Shown here one piece after another: positions 34,345-44,100 of a stretch of DNA of 64,000 nucleotides. The position numbers and the translations under genes are program-made. Source of the DNA: Owenweeksia sp. GTDB lineage: Bacteria; Bacteroidota; Bacteroidia; Flavobacteriales; Schleiferiaceae. The number at the start of each line of letters is the position of its first letter. Positions within the stretch are counted from its first letter, which is position 1. The notes below the pieces were generated by a model. That model searched no databases. It saw only the letters and a list, made by a program, of their open reading frames with translations, and was not told the origin of the DNA. The stretch lies in the NCBI GenBank assembly GCA_028285465.1, contig JANQPD010000065.1:19102-83101 (forward strand), read 5' to 3'.

Positions 34345-35325
34345 TCATTTTTCTTCCTTACTACTTCTTGAACTAATCGAGTCCAGCTTGAACTGATAAT
34401 GATTTTTTACAGAATCAAGTTCTACTTCATGAATCTTGTTAATTGAATCAATGGCAACCGCATTATTCTTATTCAATTCACTTTTCTCGTTGTCAGTCGA
34501 TTTTCTCAATTCCTTTAACTCCTTTTTCAAATTCTCTTCTTCCGTAGTGTTCAAATACCTACCCAGCCCCCAACCAGATGAAAGTAGGCCTAAAACTATT
34601 CCTGATAAAATCAACCAGGATTTAAAGTTCATATTTTTGATTATGTCAATCGGCTTTAGCCCTTCTATATCAACGGCAGAAGACTTGGTTGCCTCTTGGT
34701 GGTTTTGATCTTTGGAGGCACTTAAAACCTTAATAAAGAAATCAATCTTGCATAGAATGGAAGCTCTAATTTTTTGATATTCCCTTTTTTCAAAACATGC
34801 TCCCTCTTCATGATTTGTTAAAAAGGCAATTGGCAGTCTATCGCTATTATTCTGCTTTATAAACCCTTTTAAAGTTATTTCTTGCTCATTAAACTTAAAA
34901 AGGTAAGGAATACTGCGTCTACTGCCAGTAGGTATTTGTTTGAATGTTTTTTGAGACTCAGCCTTATTTCGGGCCTCAAAAATTCTTTTTAACTCATCTA
35001 GGATTAACCCTTGCCCATCATCTTCCGTCCAATAAATGAAGTTACACTGCGCTTTTTCCTTTAGAAAAGAGTTAAACTCATCAAGTATCGCTAGCTCGAT
35101 ATCGTCAAACCACTGATCTAGGTCATCAAATGGAATGTCATTCTGTGAAGCAAAGTTCTCTATAGAGAATTCTCGACTATCAGTCGAATTCAAGTTCTTA
35201 GCATGGATAGCAATAACTTTTTTGATACTTCTACCCTGAACTTCTTTTTCTAAGTAAGTGAAGTGAATAACATAGGAATCCTCTGGATTTGTGAAAAGTG
35301 CCTTAATTTCTTCTCTAAGCGTCAT
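34345..35325 (-). CDS. unrecognised membrane/coiled-coil protein of the methyltransferase-helicase operon
   Basis: A 326-residue protein that I do not recognise. Residues 1-200 are a soluble alpha/beta domain with conserved-looking ILDEFNSFLKE (about 80-90), NFIYWTEDDGQGL (95-107) and LKRIFEARN (112-120). Residues 236-258 form one hydrophobic helix (SWLILSGIVLGLLSSGWGLG). About 262-320 is a charged coiled coil. There is no signal peptide. Its ATG overlaps the helicase stop by 4 bp (ATGA), so it is the third gene of a strictly coupled operon. Position and architecture would suit a membrane effector, but this is inference. Confidence 0.8.
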   Translation of the reverse strand: MTLREEIKALFTNPEDSYVIHFTYLEKEVQGRSIKKVIAIHAKNLNSTDSREFSIENFASQNDIPFDDLDQWFDDIELAILDEFNSFLKEKAQCNFIYWTEDDGQGLILDELKRIFEARNKAESQKTFKQIPTGSRRSIPYLFKFNEQEITLKGFIKQNNSDRLPIAFLTNHEEGACFEKREYQKIRASILCKIDFFIKVLSASKDQNHQEATKSSAVDIEGLKPIDIIKNMNFKSWLILSGIVLGLLSSGWGLGRYLNTTEEENLKKELKELRKSTDNEKSELNKNNAVAIDSINKIHEVELDSVKNHYQFKLDSISSRSSKEEK

Positions 35326-38192
35326 AGCTTCCTATTAGCTTTTGAAATTGAGTAGCCACTACAGAGAGACCTCTGGTCACAATCTTTGCAAATAGAGTAC
35401 TTACAAACTCTATCAAACTTTTTGTTTCTTATGTCCGATACAACACCTTTAATTTTATTTTCTATTGCAACGAGGTGGTCTTCACTTAGTTTCTTGGGTA
35501 TTCCTGAATCCTGAGGCACTTCACCATCTCTCTTATTCTCTTTGTCTTGAAGTATATAGATTCTTATATAATCTGCTTTTTCGCCTGTCAGCTCTTTATG
35601 TCCCAGCCCATATAAATGAAGTTGTTCCTCTGTCAGCTTTTTGTCTTGTGAATCGTTGCTTGATTTGAACTCAATGATTGTAGTTTCGAGGTTTCCCTGG
35701 AAGTCTTTTTTCTTAATCAAGTCGATTCTTCCTGAGACGAATATACCATCCCCTAAATTCAATTGAATGTCCTTCTCGACAAGTTCAATCTCATGAAAAT
35801 CACTCTTATTTTCCTTAATATATGTTTCAACCACTTCTCTTGCCGTGGCTCTCATTTGCCTCTTTAACTCAGGTGGGGCATATGGAAAATTCTCATGATT
35901 GCTTATAACTTCATCTGTATTGTCCTCTGATATATCTTCCTGATTAAAAGCTCGCTTATGTATTTCTGATAAGGAGTCGTGAATAGTTTTCCCAAACCCC
36001 ATTCTTGGGCTCAATGGTGAAGCAAAACCATATATAGAAACCAGTTTAAAACGATAAGAACAATCGAAAAAATCCTTTAGAACGGTGAAATTCAGTTCAA
36101 TGTTATTAGTAGATTCCTTGGGAACAGAAGGGAGTTCTTTCAATTCACTATAATCCTCATGTTCCGAAGATATTAGATAATCAGAACTTGATATTTCATT
36201 AATAAAAAGTGAGGGCTTCTGATACAATCGATTTGTAAGAGACGGTGCCCTTGAAATGAATAGATATTTTTTTGCCCGTGTTATTGCCACGTAAAATAAT
36301 CGTCTTTCAGACTCATGATCGTCATCCAAGCCTCTATACTTATCAGAGTTTTCAATTAGATCAGCATCAATGAATTTCCATTCAGTGACTCCCCCTCTCC
36401 TCTTTGAAGGAAAATAATTTCTATTCATACCAGGAATAAAAACTACTGGGAATTCTAACCCTTTTGATTGATGAATTGTAATTATTTGTACAGCGTTCGG
36501 TGTTTTATACGTGCTATTTATCCATCCTTCGGGGTAATAATCTTTAGCCGCATGTTTAATAAAATTCAGGAAGTTGAAAAGATAAAATGAAGCACTACCA
36601 GTCTTATAATTGATGGACTCGAAATCGTTAATTACCTGACTAAATTTGCCAAGATTATACATTACAATTTCGCCTGATGAGTTATCATGTTTTTCAGGCG
36701 ACTCGGGAAACGATTCTTCCCTAATATTCGCATCTTCAAGGAAATTCCAGAATATATCTTGAAGACAGAACTCCCAATACATTACTGGCCTAGGCTCTCC
36801 TTCTTTTTTGGGAATACTTCTCTCAGGATCTTGTTTCTTAAGCTTTTCAATGGCCTCAGAGATTTTATCCTGTTGAACAGTGCACTTAGGGATTTCTGTC
36901 CAAGCTAAAGCCAGTTCCGACTCATCGATTTCGCCATTTAAAAATTCAAATATCCCTAAAGATGCCTTTATTTCAGGTCTCTCAAATAGCTTATTTACAC
37001 CCCCTGTAATGTATGGAATGTCCTCTTGATCAAAAATTTTGGTGATCTCTTCTGCCTTACTCCATTTCCTGATCAAAATGGCAAAATCAGAATAGGCCAA
37101 ACCTCTGGTTTCATCATTTGGTTTGTCTTGAAAAGACTTCCCTTTTAAGCTTTTGATTGTTTCTAAAATAAAGGAGTTTTCAGCTACTTCATTCTCAAAC
37201 TCATTGTATAGAATGTTATTTCTATCGTATGCATGATGGCTAGCAGAGATCATTTTCTTGTCTAGCCTAACCGTATTCCTTGAAATTACTCCTTGAGCTA
37301 GGTCGACAACTCCTTCAGAGCTTCGAAAGTTCTTAATTAACTTGACTTGCTTAATCTTTGAATCTTCTGCATAGCGATCTTCAAAATTGATTATATATTC
37401 AATGTCGCTACCTCTCCATTGGTAAATGTTTTGATCATCATCTCCTACAACGCAAATGTTAACACCAGATTCATAAACAAGTCTGATGATGTCCTCCTGA
37501 ATAGGGTTTACATCTTGATACTCGTCAATTGTTAAAAACTGAATTTTTTGGCAGACCTTATCATAGAAATCGCCCTTTTGAGAAAGAAGCTTTTTCGCTT
37601 CACTCATTATCATGGAGAAATCTAAATACCCATTTTCTTTTAGAGTGTTTTCATATTTTTCGCGGGCTTCTAAAATTGTTTCAGGAATGCTCCTACCTTC
37701 TTTTACACGAGCTTCACTGACGATGTTCATGATTTGAATGAACTTGTCCGTATCTACGAACATTTTCATTGGTGTATGAGGTGCATCAATTTGACAGATG
37801 TCCTTCATACCAATTACTTTATAGTGCTTATCGACAAAAAGCTTCAGCCTTATTTCATCTAAGACCGAAAACTTTTGAAATTCAAACTGATGCTCTTGAA
37901 GAATTTTAAAGCACCAACCATGAATAGTACCAACGTACATTTCTGCCATCCCTTTTAATTCTGGCAGTTCTTCCCGTACTAATTCATAAATTCGGTTTTT
38001 GAGTTCTCCGGCCGCTTTCTCAGTATAAGTGAACGCTAGGATATTCTCAGGCAGCCCTCTTTCTTCTTTTAGAATGTTTACAATGCGTCTGGCGATCACC
38101 TCTGTTTTTCCAGACCCTGCACATGCTATTATCTGAAGATTCTGGTCTAGAGTATTAAAGGCATCTATTTGCTCCTCAGTGTATTGTATCAT
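35322..38192 (-). CDS. UvrD-family helicase with C-terminal PD-(D/E)xK Fe-S nuclease
   Basis: A 956-residue SF1A helicase. Walker A is ACAGSGKT (23-30), motif II is FLTIDEYQDVNPIQ, motif III is VVGDDDQNIYQWRGSD, motif V is ITIHQSKGLEFPVVFIPG and motif VI is RRLFYVAITRAKKYLFIS. The C-terminal part has a RecB-like nuclease core (VSGRIDLIKKKD, then IIEFKSS) and a terminal cysteine set C-x4-C-x2-C-x5-C (CKYSICKDCDQRSLC). That combination is known from AddB and Cas4 nucleases. It should unwind and degrade DNA. It overlaps both neighbours by 4 bp. Confidence 0.9.
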   Translation of the reverse strand: MIQYTEEQIDAFNTLDQNLQIIACAGSGKTEVIARRIVNILKEERGLPENILAFTYTEKAAGELKNRIYELVREELPELKGMAEMYVGTIHGWCFKILQEHQFEFQKFSVLDEIRLKLFVDKHYKVIGMKDICQIDAPHTPMKMFVDTDKFIQIMNIVSEARVKEGRSIPETILEAREKYENTLKENGYLDFSMIMSEAKKLLSQKGDFYDKVCQKIQFLTIDEYQDVNPIQEDIIRLVYESGVNICVVGDDDQNIYQWRGSDIEYIINFEDRYAEDSKIKQVKLIKNFRSSEGVVDLAQGVISRNTVRLDKKMISASHHAYDRNNILYNEFENEVAENSFILETIKSLKGKSFQDKPNDETRGLAYSDFAILIRKWSKAEEITKIFDQEDIPYITGGVNKLFERPEIKASLGIFEFLNGEIDESELALAWTEIPKCTVQQDKISEAIEKLKKQDPERSIPKKEGEPRPVMYWEFCLQDIFWNFLEDANIREESFPESPEKHDNSSGEIVMYNLGKFSQVINDFESINYKTGSASFYLFNFLNFIKHAAKDYYPEGWINSTYKTPNAVQIITIHQSKGLEFPVVFIPGMNRNYFPSKRRGGVTEWKFIDADLIENSDKYRGLDDDHESERRLFYVAITRAKKYLFISRAPSLTNRLYQKPSLFINEISSSDYLISSEHEDYSELKELPSVPKESTNNIELNFTVLKDFFDCSYRFKLVSIYGFASPLSPRMGFGKTIHDSLSEIHKRAFNQEDISEDNTDEVISNHENFPYAPPELKRQMRATAREVVETYIKENKSDFHEIELVEKDIQLNLGDGIFVSGRIDLIKKKDFQGNLETTIIEFKSSNDSQDKKLTEEQLHLYGLGHKELTGEKADYIRIYILQDKENKRDGEVPQDSGIPKKLSEDHLVAIENKIKGVVSDIRNKKFDRVCKYSICKDCDQRSLCSGYSISKANRKL

Positions 38193-39433
38193 TGAGCCCC
38201 TCTTTTCTTCATTACAACTACTAATTCTTTATTCATTAAGGGAGTCTTCTTTCCCTTTTTTCCCGAGGAACTATTCTTCTTCGGCATTCTTTTGTTTGTA
38301 ATGGTTCTACTAAAAGTGTCCACGTGATCGAATCCATTCAATTCAAAAAAGTCTTTAGTTATTTGACCTGTTTCTAACTGGATACCCTTGACAGTTCTAT
38401 TGCTTACAACATAACAAGCATAACCACCCTTTTTGACTTTGTTAGATACATTTCTTATAGATGAGTGATAGCCCCGATAAAATGAAGCAACATCGAGTGC
38501 TCTATTTCTATCAATATTTTCGACTTCACGTACCTGATCATTCAAGACCCTGGATTTAAATTTGGGAATTCTGGATGCTTTTTTTCCTCCCATTAATTGT
38601 TCATCAAGAGCTCTTCCTCGATCCATAAATCCTAACCATTGATTTGCTAAGGCAGAAAATTGCCCATAGGCTACTGTAGTAGTAGAATCACCATAAGGAG
38701 GTGATGTGAGAACCATATCCATACTTTCATCTGGTATTACTCTTTTTGGAATCCTTTCAGAAGTGTCAAAATCGTATATCCTAGATGAAACTTTTTCCTT
38801 CGATTTATTCATAAAATCAAGAAGACCATCTCTATTTTTGCCTAATGTTTTCTCAAAAACAGAAAAGCTATCTGGCTTGAATATCCTGATCCGTTCTGGG
38901 CTCATTCTATATAGTTTGAACTCATTTTTTCTTGTCCATGAGCATAACCTAATAGTTTGACTCAGGGCAACTTGAAAAAACTCCTTGATATCATGATTTT
39001 CAATGGTGTCTACATAATTAGAAATAACTGATATATCTTTTTTAACAGTTCTTGAAAACCAGAAATCAATATTTTTGAATGATGGAACAACTATTGAATC
39101 TTGGTTAGTTGTGAATCCAAATCTGTAATTGAATAAATAATTATAAAAGTCTCTTAGGTGTAAATCAAGTGTTTGTATTTCAATAGGAGTAGTTTTAGTT
39201 TTTGCTATTAACCTAGCCAAAGGATTCAAATCGGTTCCAATTCCATTTAAACCGTGAAGATTTGCCTCGACTAAAGACGTGCCTGTCCCACAATAGGGGT
39301 CAAAAAGATTAGTAGCATTTTTTCCAAACTCATCAAGCAAGGCTTTTGCTATCTGAGGTATCATTTTTGCTGGGTAAGTATGGAATCCATGAGTTGAATA
39401 AGTCGTATGTGAATTCTTGAAATCTAAGTCCAT
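38189..39433 (-). CDS. DNA N4-cytosine/N6-adenine methyltransferase
   Basis: A 414-residue SAM-dependent DNA methylase. A motif X-like start (HGFHTYPAKMIPQIAKALL) leads into motif I FDPYCGTGTSLVEA (44-57) with GIGTDLNPLA. About 190 residues that could hold the target-recognition region follow, then motif IV TSPPYGDS (243-250). SPPY is most typical of m4C and some m6A enzymes. It is first in the operon with the helicase-nuclease, overlapping by 4 bp. No restriction endonuclease of usual type is present, so it may mark self DNA for the helicase-nuclease. Target site is unknown. Confidence 0.88.
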   Translation of the reverse strand: MDLDFKNSHTTYSTHGFHTYPAKMIPQIAKALLDEFGKNATNLFDPYCGTGTSLVEANLHGLNGIGTDLNPLARLIAKTKTTPIEIQTLDLHLRDFYNYLFNYRFGFTTNQDSIVVPSFKNIDFWFSRTVKKDISVISNYVDTIENHDIKEFFQVALSQTIRLCSWTRKNEFKLYRMSPERIRIFKPDSFSVFEKTLGKNRDGLLDFMNKSKEKVSSRIYDFDTSERIPKRVIPDESMDMVLTSPPYGDSTTTVAYGQFSALANQWLGFMDRGRALDEQLMGGKKASRIPKFKSRVLNDQVREVENIDRNRALDVASFYRGYHSSIRNVSNKVKKGGYACYVVSNRTVKGIQLETGQITKDFFELNGFDHVDTFSRTITNKRMPKKNSSSGKKGKKTPLMNKELVVVMKKRGAQ

Positions 39434-39461
39434 TCTTTGAGCAATAATTAAAACTAATAAA

Positions 39462-39497
39462 GGTCTTTTAAATTTTTGAATTTAATCTAGAAAGACC
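39462..39497 (-). terminator. inverted repeat between recombinase and methyltransferase
   Basis: GGTCTTT and AAAGACC are perfect 7-bp arms separated by 22 AT-rich bases. It lies just beyond the recombinase stop in its direction of transcription and upstream of the methyltransferase ATG. Either a weak terminator or an operator of the defence operon. Confidence 0.35.
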
Positions 39498-39519
39498 GTT
39501 GAAATATAGGCATTTTCAT

Positions 39520-41004
39520 TTAGCTCATCTTCAGGTTGAAGACATCATTTTCCTCAAATTGACCTTTGGCTATTTGGTCATAGGGTTCAAGAAAATCAAA
39601 AGAAACTTTCCTTTTACTCAGCTTCCGGTTGGTGGTAGTTCTGCGGAGAAAACCTCTGATTTCTTCTAGATCGTCTGAATCTATTAGGTCAACCGCTTGT
39701 TTACAGGTTTGTATCACATCTTCTAAAGGGCGTAAATAGTCACCACTACTGTTTTTCAATTTCTTTAATCGCTGTTCTAAAGTGAGTTTACGGGTAAGCA
39801 TATTGTGCTCCTTTTTGAGATAAAGCGACCGTTCAATGTCTTCATCCAAAAAAGTGTCGATCAGTTTATCTATCCGTAATTCTGCGGCAGCAATCTTCTT
39901 TTCCAAGGCTAGCATAGTTACGTGTCTTTCTTTCTCAAACTGCCAGTGCTTTTTTCTAAGTTTTGCCCGCACTTGGCTACACCATTCTTCGGGCAGTTGA
40001 AGCTGTTTCAGCTTGGACTTTACTTGTTCGGTGAAGTCTTTAGTTTGCAGATAGCTTTCGGGGCATTTCCCTCGTTTCTTAGTGCATCGGTAATAGGCAT
40101 ATAAACCACCACTTCCCCTACTCCATTGCGCTGAAATACTGCAACCACAAGTGCCACAGGTAAACAGCGCTGCAAAAGGCCAATTATGAGTATGCTTTGA
40201 TCTACGAGGTCGCGACCTTACGTGCAGTTCGTCCTGCACAGCATCAAAAAGTCCTTTGCTGATAATGGGTTCAAACTTGCCTTCAAATGCTTCACCTTTG
40301 TACTTGATCAATCCGATATAAACTGGATTAGATAGAATAAGCTGGATGGAGGTACTGGAAAACGCTTTTCCCCTGCGCGTATGTGCACCGTATTCGAACA
40401 TTCGGTCTCGCATAATGGCTAGTGAGTACTTGCCGGTGGCATAGTCTTCAAACATCTTTTTTACCACCTTAGCCTGTACAGGGTTTGGCTCTATGTTTTT
40501 AGTTTCCTGGTTGGACTTATAGCCGAAGGGTGTATGGCCTAGCCACTCTCCCCTTCTCACTTTTTGGCGGTTTCCACGCTTGACGTTTTCGGATAGGTTG
40601 TCGGAATAATATTTGGACTGACCAAAGGCAATTTGCAGCATGAACAGTCCTTGCGGAGTGGGTTCAAACCAAAAGGTAGGAAACTCTAGTGCGGTTACTT
40701 TTTGAATGTCAACCAGATAAATGATTTGCCCACCATCTACACTATTCCGAGCCAATCGGTCAGGATGCCATGCCAGTAAACCAATGGGCTGCTTGCTGTC
40801 ATATATCTGCATGATCATTTCATTAAAAACTTTGCGCCCCGGTTTTTTTGCGCTTTTATTTTCAATGAATCGTTTGGTAATTCTAATGCCTGTGTACCGG
40901 GCATATTCGGCTAGTTCCAGGATTTGATCCTGAATGGATTTTACTTGGCGTTCTTCAGTTTCTGAAGATTTACGTGCGTAGAGGAAGTATTTCTTGGGTT
41001 TCAT
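39520..41004 (-). CDS. large serine recombinase (integrase)
   Basis: A 494-residue recombinase. The resolvase domain (about 5-150) has the catalytic Y-A-R-K-S motif with Ser13 and the active-site region AWHPDRLARNSVDGG. The recombinase domain follows (YKSNQETKNIEPNPVQAKVVKKMFEDYATG). A zinc ribbon has FTCGTCGCSIS plus RCTKKRGKCPES. A C-terminal coiled coil (about 355-430) ends the protein. Large serine recombinases integrate and excise islands at specific attachment sites. The gene sits at one edge of the island, as expected. Confidence 0.92.
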   Translation of the reverse strand: MKPKKYFLYARKSSETEERQVKSIQDQILELAEYARYTGIRITKRFIENKSAKKPGRKVFNEMIMQIYDSKQPIGLLAWHPDRLARNSVDGGQIIYLVDIQKVTALEFPTFWFEPTPQGLFMLQIAFGQSKYYSDNLSENVKRGNRQKVRRGEWLGHTPFGYKSNQETKNIEPNPVQAKVVKKMFEDYATGKYSLAIMRDRMFEYGAHTRRGKAFSSTSIQLILSNPVYIGLIKYKGEAFEGKFEPIISKGLFDAVQDELHVRSRPRRSKHTHNWPFAALFTCGTCGCSISAQWSRGSGGLYAYYRCTKKRGKCPESYLQTKDFTEQVKSKLKQLQLPEEWCSQVRAKLRKKHWQFEKERHVTMLALEKKIAAAELRIDKLIDTFLDEDIERSLYLKKEHNMLTRKLTLEQRLKKLKNSSGDYLRPLEDVIQTCKQAVDLIDSDDLEEIRGFLRRTTTNRKLSKRKVSFDFLEPYDQIAKGQFEENDVFNLKMS

Positions 41005-41033
41005 AGCGTAGCTTTTTAATGTTTAACGCTATG
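41002..41033 (-). promoter_or_regulatory. inverted repeat over the recombinase start codon
   Basis: CATAGCGT and ACGCTATG are perfect 8-bp arms 16 bases apart. The first arm contains the recombinase ATG. It could be an operator, an mRNA hairpin masking the start, or part of the attachment site near the island edge. Confidence 0.4.
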
Positions 41034-41113
41034 CGTCCCTTATTGACTTGTGTGCTAAAGAACCTGAATACTTTTTTCTGCCTCCTATTTATTTTCCCGG
41101 GCCAAGGGAGGGC

Positions 41114-44100
41114 TTACCGGGCTATTTCAAGGATAAGTCGGGTGCCGGTTTTACCGGAGGTAATCTTTAATTTCCCCCCGAGCATTCTGGCCCTCTTTTC
41201 GAGCGTTTTTAAGCCAAGGCTACTTGCTTGTGCCTGTTTGGAGGGCAAGTCGAAGCCTTTGCCATTGTCTTTTAGCGTCACCTTTACGCCACTCCCTCTT
41301 TGTATGGTGAGCTGGGCGGAAGTGGCTTCTGCATGTTTTACCAGGTTGTTGAAAGCCTCCTGCAAAATGCGGTAGAGGTGCAGGGCTTCTTCTTTGCTAA
41401 AAAGGTCATCGATGTTGTGGAGTTCGGTGCTCAAGAATACATCCGTATGCTCGTCCAGCTTCCGTACCATTTCCTCTATGGCAGCGGTAAGACCCAGCCT
41501 GTCCAGGATCACGGGGTGAAGGTCGCGGGTGATGCTTCGCACTTCTTCCAAGGTATCGCTTGCGAGGTGTGCCAGGGTTTCATGCTTGCTGTAGGTGGCC
41601 TGGTTCTTCAGTAAAATGAGTTGCTGCCCTACCCCATCGTGCAGCTCGTGGGACAAACGCAGCCTTTCTTCTTCCTGTACTTTGAGCAAAGTGCGTGCGT
41701 ACTTCCTCTCCCTCCTGTTTGCCGCATAGGCTTGCCTCAGCAGGTAATAGCCCATGGCAATCACGATTAAAAACAGGATCGCCCAAAACCCGGGCTTGCG
41801 GTAAAAGAATTCTTCGGCATGGAGTTGCAACACAATGGGGGCGCCTATCCGTGCCCCGGCATGGTCTACCGCCTCGATGCGTAGGGTGTATGCTCCGGCA
41901 TCCAGGCTGGGTAGCTCTACTGTACCGCTACGGCTCACAGACTTCCAATCGTTGTTATTGAGCCTGTACCTAAGGGTAATGGCATGGTTTGCTTTAACGC
42001 CCAGCAAGGCCGTTTCTACCTTGATGTACCTATTCTCTGCCGGCAGGGTGAGCACACCCAGATGTGCCAGGCGCTCCGGGCTTATTTCTGTAACGGATTT
42101 GTTTGTACTGTCGGAATAGTACTGTAGCCGGGCTATGCTTAATTGAATGTCGTGCTGCTTTTTCTTTAGTTTCAACGGATCGATGTGGTTCAACCCTTTA
42201 ACCGTCCCTAAAAGCAGGGTACCCTCTGCGGTAAGCCGCGCACTATACCGGTTGAATTCATTGCTCGTTAATCCGTCCGATTCTGAAAAGCGTACCGTTT
42301 CGCGGTTTTGGGGATCATAGCGCACGAGGCCGTTGAACGTTCCCAGCCAGCGCCTTCCCGCGGCATCGGTTTCTACAAACGCAACGGGCGATTGCAGGGA
42401 GTCTTCGTACAACAAGGAGAGGTTTTCCTGATCGTTTAGTGTATATACTTTGCCCTTTGTGGTGGTAATGAGCAGTTCTCCCGGCTTGTTTTGCTCCAGC
42501 ATCATCAGGGTACTGTTGTCAACCGGCATGGAAATGCGACTAACTTCCCCCTTTTCATTGAATTTCAACAGCCCTCGATTGGTTGTGGCGTATACGGATC
42601 CATTGAAAGGTTCCATATCAACCGTTTGCAGGGAGTCGTTCTCGAATAGCAATGCTTCTTTCCTGCTGTGTTTATGAAGCCTGGCTATCCTGCCCCTCTT
42701 TGCACCATAGTAAACATAGTCGCCTGAAATGGTCATGGCGTATACGTCTACCGGTATGATCTCCGGTTCGCGGGTGCCTTTCTCCAGGTACAGGAGTTGG
42801 GCATCTGTTGCCGCCCAAATGTGCCCGTCCTCTTCAAGGATGTTCCGGTTCACTTTAGGTAAATAGGCTTTTCCGTTTAGCGATAAGTCAAAGCGGGAAA
42901 CCGTTTTGCGCCTGGTATCTACCGTAAACCACCCGTGGCTTTCCGTAGTAACGAGGTATGTTCCGTCCTCCCGGGGCAATATGCCTCTCACGCTGGATTG
43001 CTCCAGGTAGGTAAAACCGGAGCTTCCGGCAAACCTTATGCAATTCAGCTTTCCCGGTTCTGCCAGCCACAGTTCCCTGCTGAGGTCCCTGGAGGTTAAA
43101 GCGGTTGCCCCATCGATGCTTACTTTGAATGCTTCTACCGCAGGTTCCGTTTTTTTAAGCGCTCGTTTCAGGTAAAATTCCCCGTTCCGTATGTCCACGG
43201 CAAGCAGGTTGTCTGATGGGTCGGTGACGAGGTTCGTGGTTATTTTGGTATGGGCAATGTTCGCTTCTCTTTGTGCTTCGTAGGCCAGTTGTGTGGGCAT
43301 CCAGGTTTTCAGAGAGTCGTTGTAGCGGCTGTACAAAGAGGCGCCCGGGTACAGGGTCAGCAGCTGCTGCCGATGCTTTACAAATTTCAGCACGCCTCCT
43401 TTTGCCGGTTTGGCGGAAAGTCGTGCATCCAGGTCTTTTTCCTCAAAGCTGCGCAAGCGAACTCCCTCGTAGGAATAAGCAGAAAGCCCCAGCTTGTTGG
43501 CACTTATGAGGACATGGTCGTCAAAAAGCAAAATGCGGTCATCGCCTTGCAGAAACAGCGGTGGCCCGGGAATGGTAAATAAAGGTTTGTAGACATTCTC
43601 TACTCTGCCTACTTCAAACTGCTGGCCGTTGTAGCTAAAAACATAGGCGGTATCCTGCCGGAAAGATACATCTAAAACAAGCGAAGAGGGGGGCAAACCG
43701 GGGGGATGGAACGCTTTAAAGGTTAACGCAGAGGGATCAAACGTATACCAGATCTTTTCTTTCCCATTTTTGGCGCTTATGTATAGCCGTTTTTCATGTC
43801 TTCTGACCATCTCGATGGAGTAAAAGCGGTCATGAAAAGCGGAAGGCAAGGGGACATCTATAAACATCTCTCCATCGAAACGTTGCAGGAGTAATTTTTG
43901 ATCTACAAAAACATTTCCGGTAAACCGGGACTCTATTCCGCTCAGCCACAGCCACCCCTGGTCGTCAAAGACCATAGACTGGATGTTGCCTATTTTCAGG
44001 CCTCTTTCCCGCCCGAATACTTCATGGCTCACAGCTTCTGTTTCTTCTACAATTTGTGCCGTGCTGAAGTGTGCCAGCCAAAGGGCTCCGAGGCAAATTA

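Larger units (their letters stand above)
33600..41040. mobile_element. serine-recombinase genomic island with putative defence operon
   Basis: A block of distinctly lower GC than its flanks carries a large serine recombinase, a methyltransferase-helicase/nuclease-membrane protein operon and a RadC/JAMM protein. It separates two adhesin/LuxR-type regulatory loci whose HTH domains are similar. Edges are estimates from base composition and gene content; attachment sites were not identified. Confidence 0.55.

Noticed and set aside
34345..39433. Naming the operon as BREX, DISARM, Gabija or Hma
   Set aside because: Required partners are absent (PglZ/BrxL, DrmAB, an OLD-family GajA nuclease, a separate ATPase); similarity is limited to general methylase and helicase classes.
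33600..41040. Search for direct-repeat attachment sites at the island edges
   Set aside because: No convincing repeat shared by 33.4-33.7 kb and 41.0-41.1 kb; serine recombinases need only a very short core, which cannot be identified by eye.
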